In this document: positions 33,935-43,022 of the stretch, piece by piece
Position numbering within the stretch: the stretch's first letter is position 1
Layout: each line of letters begins with the position of its first letter
Assembly: GCA_018000455.1 (NCBI GenBank)
Contig: JAGNJW010000006.1
Coordinates: forward strand, 1-64,000
Length of the DNA stretch: 64,000 nucleotides
Direction: 5' to 3'
Source: Acidobacteriota bacterium
GTDB lineage: Bacteria > Acidobacteriota > Vicinamibacteria > Vicinamibacterales > UBA2999
Notes under the pieces: generated by a model
Database searches by the model: none
Seen by the model: only the letters and a program-made list of their open reading frames with translations
Told to the model about the DNA's origin: nothing
Position numbers and translations under genes: made by a program

Positions 33935-36178
33935 ATGCGCACTGGCTCCCGAATCCTGTTCGCCGCCGCGGCGATGCTTGCGGCGTCCACGTGGCTGGCC
34001 GCTGGCCGCTCCCCCGAGGTGGCGCAGACGGCTGCCATCGCCACGCCCGCACCCTCGGCCGACTACCTGGGCTCGGCCGCCTGCGAGTCGTGCCACGTCG
34101 AGGCCTACACCCGCTGGAAGACGTCGTTGCACATCCAGATGACGCGGCCCGTTGCCGAGGCCACCATCCTTGGCGACTTCTCGCGCGACGCGAAGCTGAC
34201 GGCGCATGGTCGGTCGTACCAGTTCGGCACGCGCGACAAGCAGCCGTTCGTCACGGTGCGCGCGTCCGGACGCACCGCCGAGACGCACCGGGTCGACTAC
34301 ACGCTCGGTTCCAAGCGCTTCCAGGGCTACCTGTCGATGCTGCCCGACGGTCGCATGTACGTGCTGCCCGTGTTCTGGCACGTCGAGGCGAAGCGCTGGA
34401 TCGACTGGCAAGAGACCACGCCCATCCCCGACGGCGCGCACGATCTGAAGCAGATCTGGAACGTCAACTGTTTCAACTGCCACGCGACGAACCTCGATCG
34501 CGGCTACGTGCCGGCGGGCGACTCATATCGGACGTCGTGGACCGAGCTTGGCATCGGCTGCGAAGCCTGTCACGGCCCGGGCAAAGCGCACGTGGCCTTG
34601 ATGAAGGTCTGGGAAGAGGACCCGGCGTCGATTCCCACCTACAGCTCGCGGGCCAGTAACCGGCAGTTGAGCGAGATCCTGAAGATCTTCTCACCGCGGT
34701 CGGCCGAACCACGCCGCACGTTCGACACCTGTGGCTACTGTCATGGCAACAAGCGGAACGTCTTCACCGACTTCGAGGCCGGCGACCGCTACGAGGATCA
34801 CGCCCTGCCGTTCCTGCTGAGCGAGCCGCTGACAGAGTTCGACGCCCAGGGCGAGTTCTGGCCCGACGGCCGCCCCAATCGCTTCAACCGGACGCAGGCG
34901 CTCACGCTGACCGGCTGTTTCAAGGCCGGAGCCATTGCCTGCACCAACTGCCACCTCGCGCACGGGACGTCCGACAACGCGTTCTCCCTCAAGCTGGACG
35001 TGACCAGCGGACGCACCGGCGACGCCCTGTGCACGCAGTGCCACCAGGGCCCGGCCGGTGCAGCCGCTGCCGGCGAGCCGCATCAGCCGCTGGCGCGCAT
35101 CGCGAGCCGCGCGCCAGATACCCTCGAGAGCCGCCAACCGTGGACCGATGCCGAGCTGGCGCGCCACTCCTTCCACCCGGCGGAGTCGCCAGGCAGCCGC
35201 TGCATCAACTGTCATATGAGCGACGTCAACTGGCGGTTGCTCATGCGCCGTCGCGACCACACGTTCCAGTCACCCGTCCCGGAGACGACGGCGGCCTTCG
35301 GCGTGCCGAACGCGTGCACGACCTGCCACGACGACAAGACGCCCGAGTGGGCAGCACGTCAGATGGACGCCTGGTGGGGCGACGGCCCGCGACGGCGACA
35401 GAGCGTCGCGCTGGCCACCACGATGTATGCCGCCGGTACTGGCGACGCCACGACGGTGCCGGCTCTGGCCGCACTGGCTGTCGATCGGTCGCAGGGAGCG
35501 GTCATCCGGGCCAGCGCCCTCGAGTACATCGCCAGACTGGCCGGCGCGCGTGGGCTCGAGTCGTCGTTTGCGGCCAGCCAGACGTCCACCGAGCGCGGCC
35601 GTCAGGTGGTAAGGCGCGAGCCGCGCGACGGGCACGTCGAGCCGCGTGTGTTCGGCGCACTGCTCGGCGCCGCCTCCGATCCCGAACCGATGGTGCGTGC
35701 CGAAGCCGTGCGCACGCTCGGTGTACTCGACCAGCGCGACGAGCGCGTCGTTGCCGTGCTGATGGCGCGCGTGGTCGACGAAACGCGCGTGGTGCGCGCG
35801 CGCGCCGCCGAGTCGCTGCTCGCGCTGGGTGTCGTCACGGCGCCTGGCCGCGCCGGCGAGGCCCTGGCGCTGGCGCAGCAGGACCTCGCGACGGCTCTCG
35901 GCGCCTTCCCTGAATCTGCCCCGATGCAGACCACGCTGGCCTGGCTGCTGGCGCAGCGTGGCGAGGACGCGGAAGCCGATCGCGCGGTGGCGGCGGCGAT
36001 CGCCCTCGACGCCACGACGGCGCGTCCCTACGTGATTCGCGGCGTGCTCGCCGCCCGCGCCGGCCGCTTCAGCGACGCGATCACGAGCTGGAAGGCGGCA
36101 CGGGAGCGCGATCCGGCCACGCCCAACATCAACCAGATGATCGACGAGGCCACGCGGCGCCTCACGTCGCCCAAATAG
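33935..36178 (+). CDS. octaheme cytochrome c fused to HEAT and TPR repeats
   Basis: This 747-residue protein has a signal peptide (residues 1-24), so it is periplasmic or surface-exposed. Eight heme-attachment motifs CxxCH occur, the first at 50-54 (CESCH) and the last near 461-465 (CTTCH), in a cytochrome c554-like domain. Residues about 475-630 form alpha-helical HEAT-like repeats (PALAALAVDRSQGAVIRASALEYIARL), and the last 110 residues form TPR helices. The cytochrome part would move electrons; the repeats would bind a partner. A start at ATG 33935 gives a clean signal peptide. It ends just before a bidirectional terminator. Confidence 0.87.
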   Translation: MRTGSRILFAAAAMLAASTWLAAGRSPEVAQTAAIATPAPSADYLGSAACESCHVEAYTRWKTSLHIQMTRPVAEATILGDFSRDAKLTAHGRSYQFGTRDKQPFVTVRASGRTAETHRVDYTLGSKRFQGYLSMLPDGRMYVLPVFWHVEAKRWIDWQETTPIPDGAHDLKQIWNVNCFNCHATNLDRGYVPAGDSYRTSWTELGIGCEACHGPGKAHVALMKVWEEDPASIPTYSSRASNRQLSEILKIFSPRSAEPRRTFDTCGYCHGNKRNVFTDFEAGDRYEDHALPFLLSEPLTEFDAQGEFWPDGRPNRFNRTQALTLTGCFKAGAIACTNCHLAHGTSDNAFSLKLDVTSGRTGDALCTQCHQGPAGAAAAGEPHQPLARIASRAPDTLESRQPWTDAELARHSFHPAESPGSRCINCHMSDVNWRLLMRRRDHTFQSPVPETTAAFGVPNACTTCHDDKTPEWAARQMDAWWGDGPRRRQSVALATTMYAAGTGDATTVPALAALAVDRSQGAVIRASALEYIARLAGARGLESSFAASQTSTERGRQVVRREPRDGHVEPRVFGALLGAASDPEPMVRAEAVRTLGVLDQRDERVVAVLMARVVDETRVVRARAAESLLALGVVTAPGRAGEALALAQQDLATALGAFPESAPMQTTLAWLLAQRGEDAEADRAVAAAIALDATTARPYVIRGVLAARAGRFSDAITSWKAARERDPATPNINQMIDEATRRLTSPK

Positions 36179-36180
36179 AA

Positions 36181-36210
36181 AACCGGCGGCCCCGTGAGGG
36201 ACCGCCGGTT
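36181..36210. terminator. bidirectional terminator between convergent genes
   Basis: A 13-bp stem (36181-36193 with 36198-36210, one G-T pair) closes the loop GTGA. On the minus strand it is followed by TTCTATTT, a fair T tract, so it mainly ends the TPR gene at 36235; it also lies 3 nt after the cytochrome stop codon. Confidence 0.75.
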
Positions 36211-36234
36211 CTGGAACACGCGGGTGAAAAGGGC

Positions 36235-37179
36235 TCAGCCCTTCTTGAGCTGGTCGATGAGGCCCTTGGCTTGCGCTGCCTCGGCCGAGGTCGGCTCAAC
36301 CGCGATGACCTTTTCCATCATCTCGATGGCGCCCGGCATGTCGGCCTTCTGCAGCTTGCCCAGGCCGAGCTTGAAGTACGGCTTCGCCCAGGTCGGGTCG
36401 ACGTCGATCGCCCGCTGGTACCACTTCATGGCCTCGTCCGTTTCGCCCTTGGCAAACTTCACTTCGCCGAGGTTGTAGAACACCTCGCGTCCGGCGCCCA
36501 GGCCCTGCGCGGCTTCGGTGAGGGCGGTGTCTGCGGCGGGGAAGTCACCCTTCTCGAGATTCGTCATCCCAATCTCGATCTGAGCCTTCTCGGCGTTCGG
36601 ATCGCCGTCCGGGATCTTGGCGTAGGTCGCGAGTGCGCCGTCGTAGTCCTTCTTCATGCGCTGGGCGCGACCGACCTGCAGGTGCAGGGCGGTGAGTGCC
36701 GGCACCTTGACGAGCATGGCCTGGTAGGCCGCGATGGCGCCGTCGAAGTCGTTGGCGTTCATCATCGCGTCGGCGGCCGCCAGGTCCGCCTGCAACTCCT
36801 TGGTGTTGACACCCGCCAAGGCCCCGCCGGCGCCCGCGGCGCCGGGTGCGAGGGTGAACTCCACGGGGGGATTGGGCTGTCCGATCGTGCGAATCGGCAC
36901 GTTGCCCTCCGAGGGCAGGAACCCCGGCGCGGACGCCGTCAGCTTCCAATTACCGGCACGCAAACCGATGATCGAGAAGCGGCCCCTGTCGTCGGTCGTC
37001 GCGGTGAACGACGGCGGCGACGCCGACGGGTTCTCGGCTACCACGCTCGCGCCCTTGAGCGGCTCGCCCTTGTCGTCCTTCACCACTCCGCCGATGCGGC
37101 CCGTCTGGGCCATCGCGGGAAGTGCGCCGAGCAGCACGACCATTACGGCCGCAAGCGACAGCTTCAGACTCTCACGCAT
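36235..37179 (-). CDS. exported TPR protein with CarboxypepD-reg domain
   Basis: This 314-residue protein has a signal peptide (residues 1-25, ending PAMAQT), a carboxypeptidase-regulatory-like beta-sandwich (about 27-110, GRIGGVVKDDKGEPLKGA), a short glycine/alanine linker and about five TPR repeats (130-312), such as VFYNLGEVKFAKGETDEAMKWYQRAI. It is likely a periplasmic scaffold. The start has a strong GAGGAG about 10 nt upstream, and a TATACT hexamer at 37221-37216 may be its -10 element. No enzymatic site is seen. Confidence 0.83.
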   Translation of the reverse strand: MRESLKLSLAAVMVVLLGALPAMAQTGRIGGVVKDDKGEPLKGASVVAENPSASPPSFTATTDDRGRFSIIGLRAGNWKLTASAPGFLPSEGNVPIRTIGQPNPPVEFTLAPGAAGAGGALAGVNTKELQADLAAADAMMNANDFDGAIAAYQAMLVKVPALTALHLQVGRAQRMKKDYDGALATYAKIPDGDPNAEKAQIEIGMTNLEKGDFPAADTALTEAAQGLGAGREVFYNLGEVKFAKGETDEAMKWYQRAIDVDPTWAKPYFKLGLGKLQKADMPGAIEMMEKVIAVEPTSAEAAQAKGLIDQLKKG

Positions 37180-37248
37180 CGTTATATCTCTCCTCGAAAA
37201 CCGGAAAACCTTCGAAGTATATGCTAGCAGCCCGGTAGGCTTCCCGCT

Positions 37249-39672
37249 ATGACCAGTCAGACGCTCCTCGCCGCCGTTCTGGTGGGCGCACTCGCCTTGG
37301 CCGGCCCGGCCGTGGCCCAGAACACCGCGCGTGATGCCCACGCTGCCGGGGTGGATTCCGCCCGTTTGGCCGAAATCGACGCGATCGTGGCCAAGGGCAT
37401 CGCCGATGGGCGGATGCCCGGCGCGGTGGTGGTCGTGGGCCGGGGCGACACCGTGCTGTTCGAGAAGGCCTACGGCCAGCGGGCGATCGCGCCCCTGGCC
37501 GAGCCGATGACGCTCGACACCGTCTTCGACATGGCATCACTGACGAAGGTGGTGGCCACGACCACGGCGGTGATGCAGCTGGTCGAGCGGGGCGTCGTGC
37601 GCCTGACCGACCCGGTGGCCACCTGGGTGCCGGGGTTCGGGAAGTACGGCAAGGGCGGCATCACCGTACGTCACTTGCTGACCCACGTGTCGGGACTGAG
37701 ACCCGACGTCGACCTCGGTGACCCCTGGAAGGGCTACGAGGCGGCGATCGCGCTGGCCGTCGACGAAGTGCCGCAATCTTCGCCAGGGGCACGCTTCGTC
37801 TACAGCGACATCAACTTCTTCCTGTTGGGTCACATCGTGCAGCAGGCCTCCGGCTTGTCGCTCGAACGCTATACCGCCGATCGGGTCTTCACCCCTCTCG
37901 GGATGACCGATACCGGCTACCTACCGCCCATCGAACGCGTCGGGCGCATCGCGCCCACCGAGCGCTGCCGTTTCCTCGATGCCTGGCCGTGCCAGGCACC
38001 GGACGTCGAGCCGCTGCGCGGCGTGGTGCACGATCCGACCGCCCGCCGGATGGGCGGCGTGGCCGGTCACGCGGGCCTCTTCAGCACGGCGCGTGACCTG
38101 ACGCGGTTCGCCCGCATGCTGCTCGGCGGCGGGGCGATCGGGCCGCGCCGCGTGCTGGCTCCGCTCACGGTGGCCAAGATGATCGCGCCGGCCAGTCCGG
38201 CCGGGATGCCGTCGGCGCGCGGCCTCGGCTGGGACGTCGACACGAGCTTCTCGTCGAACCGCGGCGAGCTCATGCCCATCGGATCGTTCGGGCATACCGG
38301 CTTCACCGGCACGTCACTGTGGGTCGATCCTCGCACCAGGCTCTTCGTGATCTTCCTCTCGAGCCGCCTCCATCCGGATGGCGGCGGCGACGTCGGAGCC
38401 GTGCGGGCGCGCGTCGCCACGATCGCCGCCAGCGCCATCACCACGCCGACGCTCGACTCGCTGGCCGGGGCGACCATGACCGGCACCGACTTCGGCGCCA
38501 GCGCCCAGCCCGGTGGCGCGGTGCAAGGCGCGCCGTCGCCGAGCGTGCTGCCCGGCATCGACGTGCTCGTGCGCGACGGCTTCGCCGTGCTCAAGGGCCG
38601 CAAGGTGGGCCTCGTCACGAATCACACCGGCCTGTCGACGGCGGGCGCTTCGACCATCGACATCCTGCACCAGGCGCCGGGCGTGACGCTGGTGTCGCTC
38701 TTCAGTCCGGAGCACGGCATCCGCGGGCAGCTCGACGTCGAGAACGTGCCGTCATCGAACGACGAGCGCACCGGACTGAGGATTCACTCGCTCTACGGCG
38801 CCACCCGCCGGCCGACCGCCGAGATGCTCGAGGGCATCGACACGCTGGTCGTCGACCTGCAGGACGTCGGCGCGCGCTTCTACACCTATCTCGCCACCAT
38901 GGGCTACGTGCTGGAAGAGGCCGCGACCCACAAGCTCAAGGTGGTCGTGCTCGATCGGCCGAACCCGATCGACGGCTGGCATGTGGAAGGCCCGCTGGCG
39001 AGCGCCGATCTGCTCAGCTTCATCGCCTACATGCCGATGCCGATCCGGCACGGCATGACCATCGGGGAGCTGGCCCAGCTCTTCAACGCCGAGGGAAAGA
39101 TCGGCGCCGATCTGACCGTGGTGCAGATGGAAGGCTGGCGGCGCGAGCAATGGTTCGACCAGACCGGACTCACCTGGGTGAATCCGTCGCCCAACATGCG
39201 TAGCCTCACCCAGGCCACGCTCTACCCCGGCATCGGTGCCATCGAGTACGCGAACATCTCGGTCGGCCGCGGCACCGACCAGCCCTTCGAGCAGATCGGC
39301 GCGCCGTGGATCGATGGCCGGCGTCTGGCTGCCGCACTCAACGCCCGCCAACTCGCCGGCGTCCGCTTCTATCCGGTGCGCTTCACGCCGTCGTCGAGCG
39401 CCTACGCCGGCCAGGCCTGCCAGGGCGTGTTTCTCGTGGTGACCAACCGCGAGCAGCTGCAGCCGACGCGTCTTGGTATCGAGATCGCGTCTGCCCTCTA
39501 CGCGCTGCATGGCGAGCAGTTCGATGCGAGGACCAGCGACCGCCTCGTCGGCACGCCGGCTGCGCTGGCGCGCGCCAAAGCCGGCGATGACCCGGCCGCC
39601 ATCGTCGCGTCGTGGGCCGGCGCCGAGGCCAGCTGGCGCCGGCTGCGCGCCAACTACCTGCTGTATCCGTAG
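37249..39672 (+). CDS. serine beta-lactamase-like domain fused to NamZ (DUF1343)
   Basis: This 807-residue exported protein (signal peptide 1-24) carries two enzyme domains. Residues about 35-395 are a class C-like serine hydrolase with SLTK at 97-100, the second motif in VYSDINF and HTGFTG in place of KTG. Residues about 432-807 are DUF1343, the family of the exo-beta-N-acetylmuramidase NamZ, with GLVTNHTG, LFSPEHGIRG and VDLQDVGARFYTY. Together they would act on peptidoglycan: the first domain on stem peptides or esters, the second by releasing N-acetylmuramic acid from glycan ends. The fusion suggests joint turnover or recycling of wall fragments. The domain activities here are inferred. 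Confidence 0.9.
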   Translation: MTSQTLLAAVLVGALALAGPAVAQNTARDAHAAGVDSARLAEIDAIVAKGIADGRMPGAVVVVGRGDTVLFEKAYGQRAIAPLAEPMTLDTVFDMASLTKVVATTTAVMQLVERGVVRLTDPVATWVPGFGKYGKGGITVRHLLTHVSGLRPDVDLGDPWKGYEAAIALAVDEVPQSSPGARFVYSDINFFLLGHIVQQASGLSLERYTADRVFTPLGMTDTGYLPPIERVGRIAPTERCRFLDAWPCQAPDVEPLRGVVHDPTARRMGGVAGHAGLFSTARDLTRFARMLLGGGAIGPRRVLAPLTVAKMIAPASPAGMPSARGLGWDVDTSFSSNRGELMPIGSFGHTGFTGTSLWVDPRTRLFVIFLSSRLHPDGGGDVGAVRARVATIAASAITTPTLDSLAGATMTGTDFGASAQPGGAVQGAPSPSVLPGIDVLVRDGFAVLKGRKVGLVTNHTGLSTAGASTIDILHQAPGVTLVSLFSPEHGIRGQLDVENVPSSNDERTGLRIHSLYGATRRPTAEMLEGIDTLVVDLQDVGARFYTYLATMGYVLEEAATHKLKVVVLDRPNPIDGWHVEGPLASADLLSFIAYMPMPIRHGMTIGELAQLFNAEGKIGADLTVVQMEGWRREQWFDQTGLTWVNPSPNMRSLTQATLYPGIGAIEYANISVGRGTDQPFEQIGAPWIDGRRLAAALNARQLAGVRFYPVRFTPSSSAYAGQACQGVFLVVTNREQLQPTRLGIEIASALYALHGEQFDARTSDRLVGTPAALARAKAGDDPAAIVASWAGAEASWRRLRANYLLYP

Positions 39673-39678
39673 TCGCGC

Positions 39679-40602
39679 TCAGCGCGTGGCGTGGTCGACG
39701 ACGAGCGCGCCCCAGAGCAGCGGCAGGTAGATGATGGTGACGAAGAAGAGCCGCCGCGCCGTGGCGTGCGTGCGGGTGGCGGCGAACTCGAACGACAGCC
39801 ACAGCACGACGGCCCCGAGCACGATCGCCGTGGCAAGGTAGCGCGGCCCGGCCAGCCCGAGGAGCGTCGGCAGCAGGCTGACGGGAATCATCGCGGCGGC
39901 GTAGAGCACGGCCTGGCGTCCTGTGCTGCGCCCGCTCGGGTCGACCACCGGGAGAAGGGGCATGCCGGCTCTGGCGTAGTCGTCGCGGTGCATCCAGGCA
40001 ATGGCGAGGAAGTGCGGCATCTGCCAGAAGAACACGATGCCGAAGAGCGCCCAGCCGCCGGCCGACAGCGAGTTGGTGGCCGCGGCCCAGCCGATGAGCG
40101 GCGGCAGGGCCCCGGGCACGGCGCCAACGATGGTCGAGAGCGACGACTTGAGCTTCAGCGGCGTGTAGACAATGACGTAGCTCAGCACCGTGAGGAAGGC
40201 CACGAGCGCCGACAGGGGATTGGCGAGGAACCAGAGCTCCGCCAGGCCAATCGCCGACAAGGCCACGCCGAACCAGAGCGCGGGTGTAGGCGCCAGGCGC
40301 GCCGACGGCAGCGGCCGTGTGCGGGTTCTGCGCATCAACCGATCGGTGTCCCTCTCCCACACCTGGTTCAGCACCGATGCGCCACCGGCCACCAGCGTCG
40401 TGCCGAGCACGGTGTGAATGAGCCGCGCGATCGGCGCTTCGCCGTCCATGCCGAGGTAGTAGCCGGCGAGCGTCGTCAGCACGACGAGCAGGTTCAGCCG
40501 CGGCTTGGTCATCGCAACGTAGTCGGACCACGCCCTGCTGGCTGCGGTCGCTGGGGCGGCGGGCAGGTCGTCGTCGTCCACGGTGGTCTCGGAGGCCGTC
40601 AC
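39679..40602 (-). CDS. ctaB: protoheme IX farnesyltransferase (heme O synthase)
   Basis: This 307-residue UbiA-superfamily membrane enzyme attaches a farnesyl group to heme B to give heme O for terminal oxidases. It has about nine helices, the first aspartate-rich motif in NQVWERDTDRLMRRTRTRPLP, and the second loop WMHRDDYARAGMPLLPVV. The GTG start overlaps the stop codon of the cupredoxin-like gene, so expression is linked to it. No oxidase genes are in the window. Confidence 0.93.
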   Translation of the reverse strand: MTASETTVDDDDLPAAPATAASRAWSDYVAMTKPRLNLLVVLTTLAGYYLGMDGEAPIARLIHTVLGTTLVAGGASVLNQVWERDTDRLMRRTRTRPLPSARLAPTPALWFGVALSAIGLAELWFLANPLSALVAFLTVLSYVIVYTPLKLKSSLSTIVGAVPGALPPLIGWAAATNSLSAGGWALFGIVFFWQMPHFLAIAWMHRDDYARAGMPLLPVVDPSGRSTGRQAVLYAAAMIPVSLLPTLLGLAGPRYLATAIVLGAVVLWLSFEFAATRTHATARRLFFVTIIYLPLLWGALVVDHATR

Positions 40603-41393
40603 GGCACCGGCACCGGCAACGACAGAGCGAGCGTGGCCGTGCCCTGCGCCGTGACGGCGACCGCGCCGGTCGTCGTGCCGGCCGCTTCGTGCCAGGCCTC
40701 AACGGTGTAGGTGCCTGCAGGTAGATCGGGTAAGGAGAAGGCGCCGCTGGCATCGGTCACGGCGAAGTACGGGTGGTTCATCACGCCCACCCACGCGTTC
40801 ATCCAGGAATGGACGTCGCAGCTGAGTGCCACCATCACCTCATCGGTCGAGAAGGTATGGCTGTAGCGCACGCCCTGCACTGGCTGCCCCTGGTTGAAGG
40901 GTCGATTCACCGCGGCCTCGGCGCGCACGTTGTGCAGTAGCGGATCGGAGTTGATCACCTGGAACGGCTGGCCCACCCGGACGCCGACCACCCGCGGCGT
41001 GTACCAGCAGCGCTGCTGGTCGAGCACGACGGGTTGCGATGGCACCGGGAAGCTGCGACCCTCGAGGCCTGCCTTCACGTAGACGAAGACGTTCGCCAGC
41101 GCGCCATCGTCGTTCACGACGTAGCGCTCGGTTGGTCGCTCGGCTCCCGCTACGAGCGCGGCGCACGCTTTGTCGCCATCAACACGAATGGTCTGCCGTG
41201 CGGGCGGCGTGCCCTCGAGGACGACGCGGCCGGTCACGGTACCGGTGGTCGACAAGTCGAGAGGAGCCGATTCTCCGGAAGCCGTCCCCGCGGGCGAAGG
41301 CGCGCTGGTGCCGCAGGCCGCCGCCATGAGCGGTGCCGCGGCCAGGACCCAGACGCCGAGCGCGCGCACCATCCGCGCGGCAGACGTGGTCAT
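40599..41393 (-). CDS. cupredoxin-like lipoprotein with CarboxypepD-reg domain
   Basis: This 264-residue protein has a lipoprotein-type signal (LMAAACG, cysteine near residue 27). The middle part resembles a plastocyanin-type fold, with a histidine in DPLLHNVRA and then the sequence CDVHSWM, which gives the Cys-x2-His-x2-Met set of a type 1 copper site. The C-terminus has a carboxypeptidase-regulatory-like sandwich (GAFSLPDLPAGTYTVEAWHE). It may carry electrons to an oxidase or bind copper. It starts 2 nt after the M23 gene and overlaps ctaB, which fits a role near respiratory oxidase assembly; that link is inferred. Confidence 0.78.
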   Translation of the reverse strand: MTTSAARMVRALGVWVLAAAPLMAAACGTSAPSPAGTASGESAPLDLSTTGTVTGRVVLEGTPPARQTIRVDGDKACAALVAGAERPTERYVVNDDGALANVFVYVKAGLEGRSFPVPSQPVVLDQQRCWYTPRVVGVRVGQPFQVINSDPLLHNVRAEAAVNRPFNQGQPVQGVRYSHTFSTDEVMVALSCDVHSWMNAWVGVMNHPYFAVTDASGAFSLPDLPAGTYTVEAWHEAAGTTTGAVAVTAQGTATLALSLPVPVP

Positions 41394-41395
41394 GG

Positions 41396-42790
41396 CTATC
41401 TTTTTGCCGGCGCCGTGCCGCCGGCATCGCGGATCTTGCGGAACACGCGGTCTTCCATCCAGTGGCCGTCCCAGAACTCCACCGGATTCACCTGCACGCC
41501 GCCAACGAGCATCGTGAAGTGCAGATGGTCGCCGCCGGCCAGACCTGTCGCGCCCGAGCGTCCGAGCGTCTGCCCCTTCTCGACAGCGTCGCCTCCTTTC
41601 ACGTCGATGGTCGAGAGATGGCCGTAGAGCGACTGCACGCCCAGCCCGTGATCGACGACCACACAGTTGCCGTAGATGCCGAGATAGGCGGCGTGGACGA
41701 CCACGCCCTTGTTCGCCACCGTGACCGGTGCCTGTTGCGTCGACGCCAGATCGAAGCCGAGATGGGTCTGCTGATCGACTTCCTTGCCCTCGTAGAAGTA
41801 AGTGCGGTGATCGGCGAAGCGTGACTCCACCTGCGTGTTGCCGAGCTGCGCGAACGCTTCGGTCCACAGCATCTCGGGAGCGGTCTTGCTGGCGAGGCCG
41901 GCGATGGTGGCGTTGTTCTGCTGGCGCAGGTCGCGGTTGATGGTCAGGAAGGCGGCGAGCAGATCGTCGGTCTGCAGTGCGAGCGACGGCGTGTTCGAGG
42001 CAATCGCCGGCACCACACGTGACAGGAAGCCGCTGTCGATCGGAATCTTCGAGCGCTGGAACACCTTCGGGAACGGCTGCCGTTCGAGGTTCGCGGTGGC
42101 GCCGTTGCCGGCTTCGTCGCGGGCGAACACGGTGACCGGTGTGCGGGCGTCCTGGTCGTAGGGCAGCGCGAAGAACGCCACCTTGAGGGCCGGGTCCGAC
42201 AGGCCGACCGATGAGCCTGGGAAGGCCGGGAACGAGACGTCCCCGACCTTGACGCCGGCCGCGACGTCGGGCGGCGTGGCGCGCAGCACGACGAATTCCG
42301 AGCCGCCGAGGTTCAGGAAGTGATGGGTGGAGACGACGCCCACGCGCGGAGGTTCGAGCCGCACGGTGACGTCTTTCGTGGCCGTGGCTTCGGCCTCGCG
42401 CCAGCCGAAGAGCACGGGCCGGGCAGCCGTGACGGTGAGCGTGGCGGGACCAGCCACCAGTTCCGGCTGCGAGGCCTTGCCAATCGGCCGGATGACCCAC
42501 AGCCGGTCGGACGATGCCTGCCGCACGTCGCCGGATGTACCGGTGGTGTCGTCGAGCGAGAAGACGTGCATCGCCTTGCCGCCCTGCGTGAGCGCGGCCG
42601 TCAGGCGTGTGAGGCGGCCGGCCGGGGCGTCCACGAACAATTCGAACGAACTGTTGTGGCCGATGAAGGCGCCAGGGCTCTTGATCTCGATGACCGGTCC
42701 GGCCTCGCGGCCGGCCAGGAACCAGGCCGCGGCGCCGCTGGCGAGCGCGATGACGACAACCGCAACGAAGGCGCGCCGGATGAACTGCAT
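41396..42790 (-). CDS. M23/LytM-family metallopeptidase
   Basis: This 464-residue protein is anchored by an N-terminal helix (about residues 6-26). The C-terminal LytM domain (about 330-440) has all the zinc-site phrases: HLGFDLA, HGLGVQSLYGHLS and GDHLHF. It would cut peptidoglycan cross-links in the periplasm, or act as an activator of amidases if it were inactive, but the metal ligands are intact. The roughly 300 residues before it have beta-sandwich character. ATG 42790 was chosen over GTG 42793. It heads an operon with the cupredoxin and ctaB genes. Confidence 0.88.
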   Translation of the reverse strand: MQFIRRAFVAVVVIALASGAAAWFLAGREAGPVIEIKSPGAFIGHNSSFELFVDAPAGRLTRLTAALTQGGKAMHVFSLDDTTGTSGDVRQASSDRLWVIRPIGKASQPELVAGPATLTVTAARPVLFGWREAEATATKDVTVRLEPPRVGVVSTHHFLNLGGSEFVVLRATPPDVAAGVKVGDVSFPAFPGSSVGLSDPALKVAFFALPYDQDARTPVTVFARDEAGNGATANLERQPFPKVFQRSKIPIDSGFLSRVVPAIASNTPSLALQTDDLLAAFLTINRDLRQQNNATIAGLASKTAPEMLWTEAFAQLGNTQVESRFADHRTYFYEGKEVDQQTHLGFDLASTQQAPVTVANKGVVVHAAYLGIYGNCVVVDHGLGVQSLYGHLSTIDVKGGDAVEKGQTLGRSGATGLAGGDHLHFTMLVGGVQVNPVEFWDGHWMEDRVFRKIRDAGGTAPAKR

Positions 42791-42874
42791 CACCCGATTC
42801 TAGCCGCTCCGAGCGCTCGTCGCGTCGCGGTCCCGAGGCGCTGTGGGCGCTCGCGCCCGAAGCGCGCTGCCCGG

Positions 42875-42903
42875 TTGACAGCGCTGGTTGTGACGAGTAT
42901 CTT
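42875..42903 (+). promoter_or_regulatory. sigma-70 promoter of tRNA-Glu
   Basis: A perfect -35 box TTGACA (42875-42880) and TATCTT (42898-42903) are 17 nt apart. The expected start site is about 30 nt ahead of the mature tRNA. Confidence 0.75.
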
Positions 42904-42942
42904 TGAAGTTTCCTGATGGTCCGACCTGACTATCAGATGCGT

Positions 42943-43017
42943 GCCGGTATCGTCTAGGGGTCAGGACACGTGGTTCTCAGCCACGGGACCGGGGTTCGAA
43001 TCCCCGTACCGGTACCA
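42943..43017 (+). tRNA. tRNA-Glu (anticodon CTC)
   Basis: The 75-nt sequence folds as a complete cloverleaf: acceptor stem GCCGGTA with TACCGGT, a D arm beginning GTCTAGGGG as in other glutamate tRNAs, anticodon stem CGTGG/CCACG around the loop TTCTCAG (anticodon CTC at 42976-42978), T arm CGGGG-TTCGAAT-CCCCG, and an encoded CCA end. The first acceptor pair is G-T. It reads GAG codons. A truncated integrase gene ends 6 nt downstream, so its 3' end probably served as an attachment site. Confidence 0.95.
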
Positions 43018-43022
43018 ACCTT

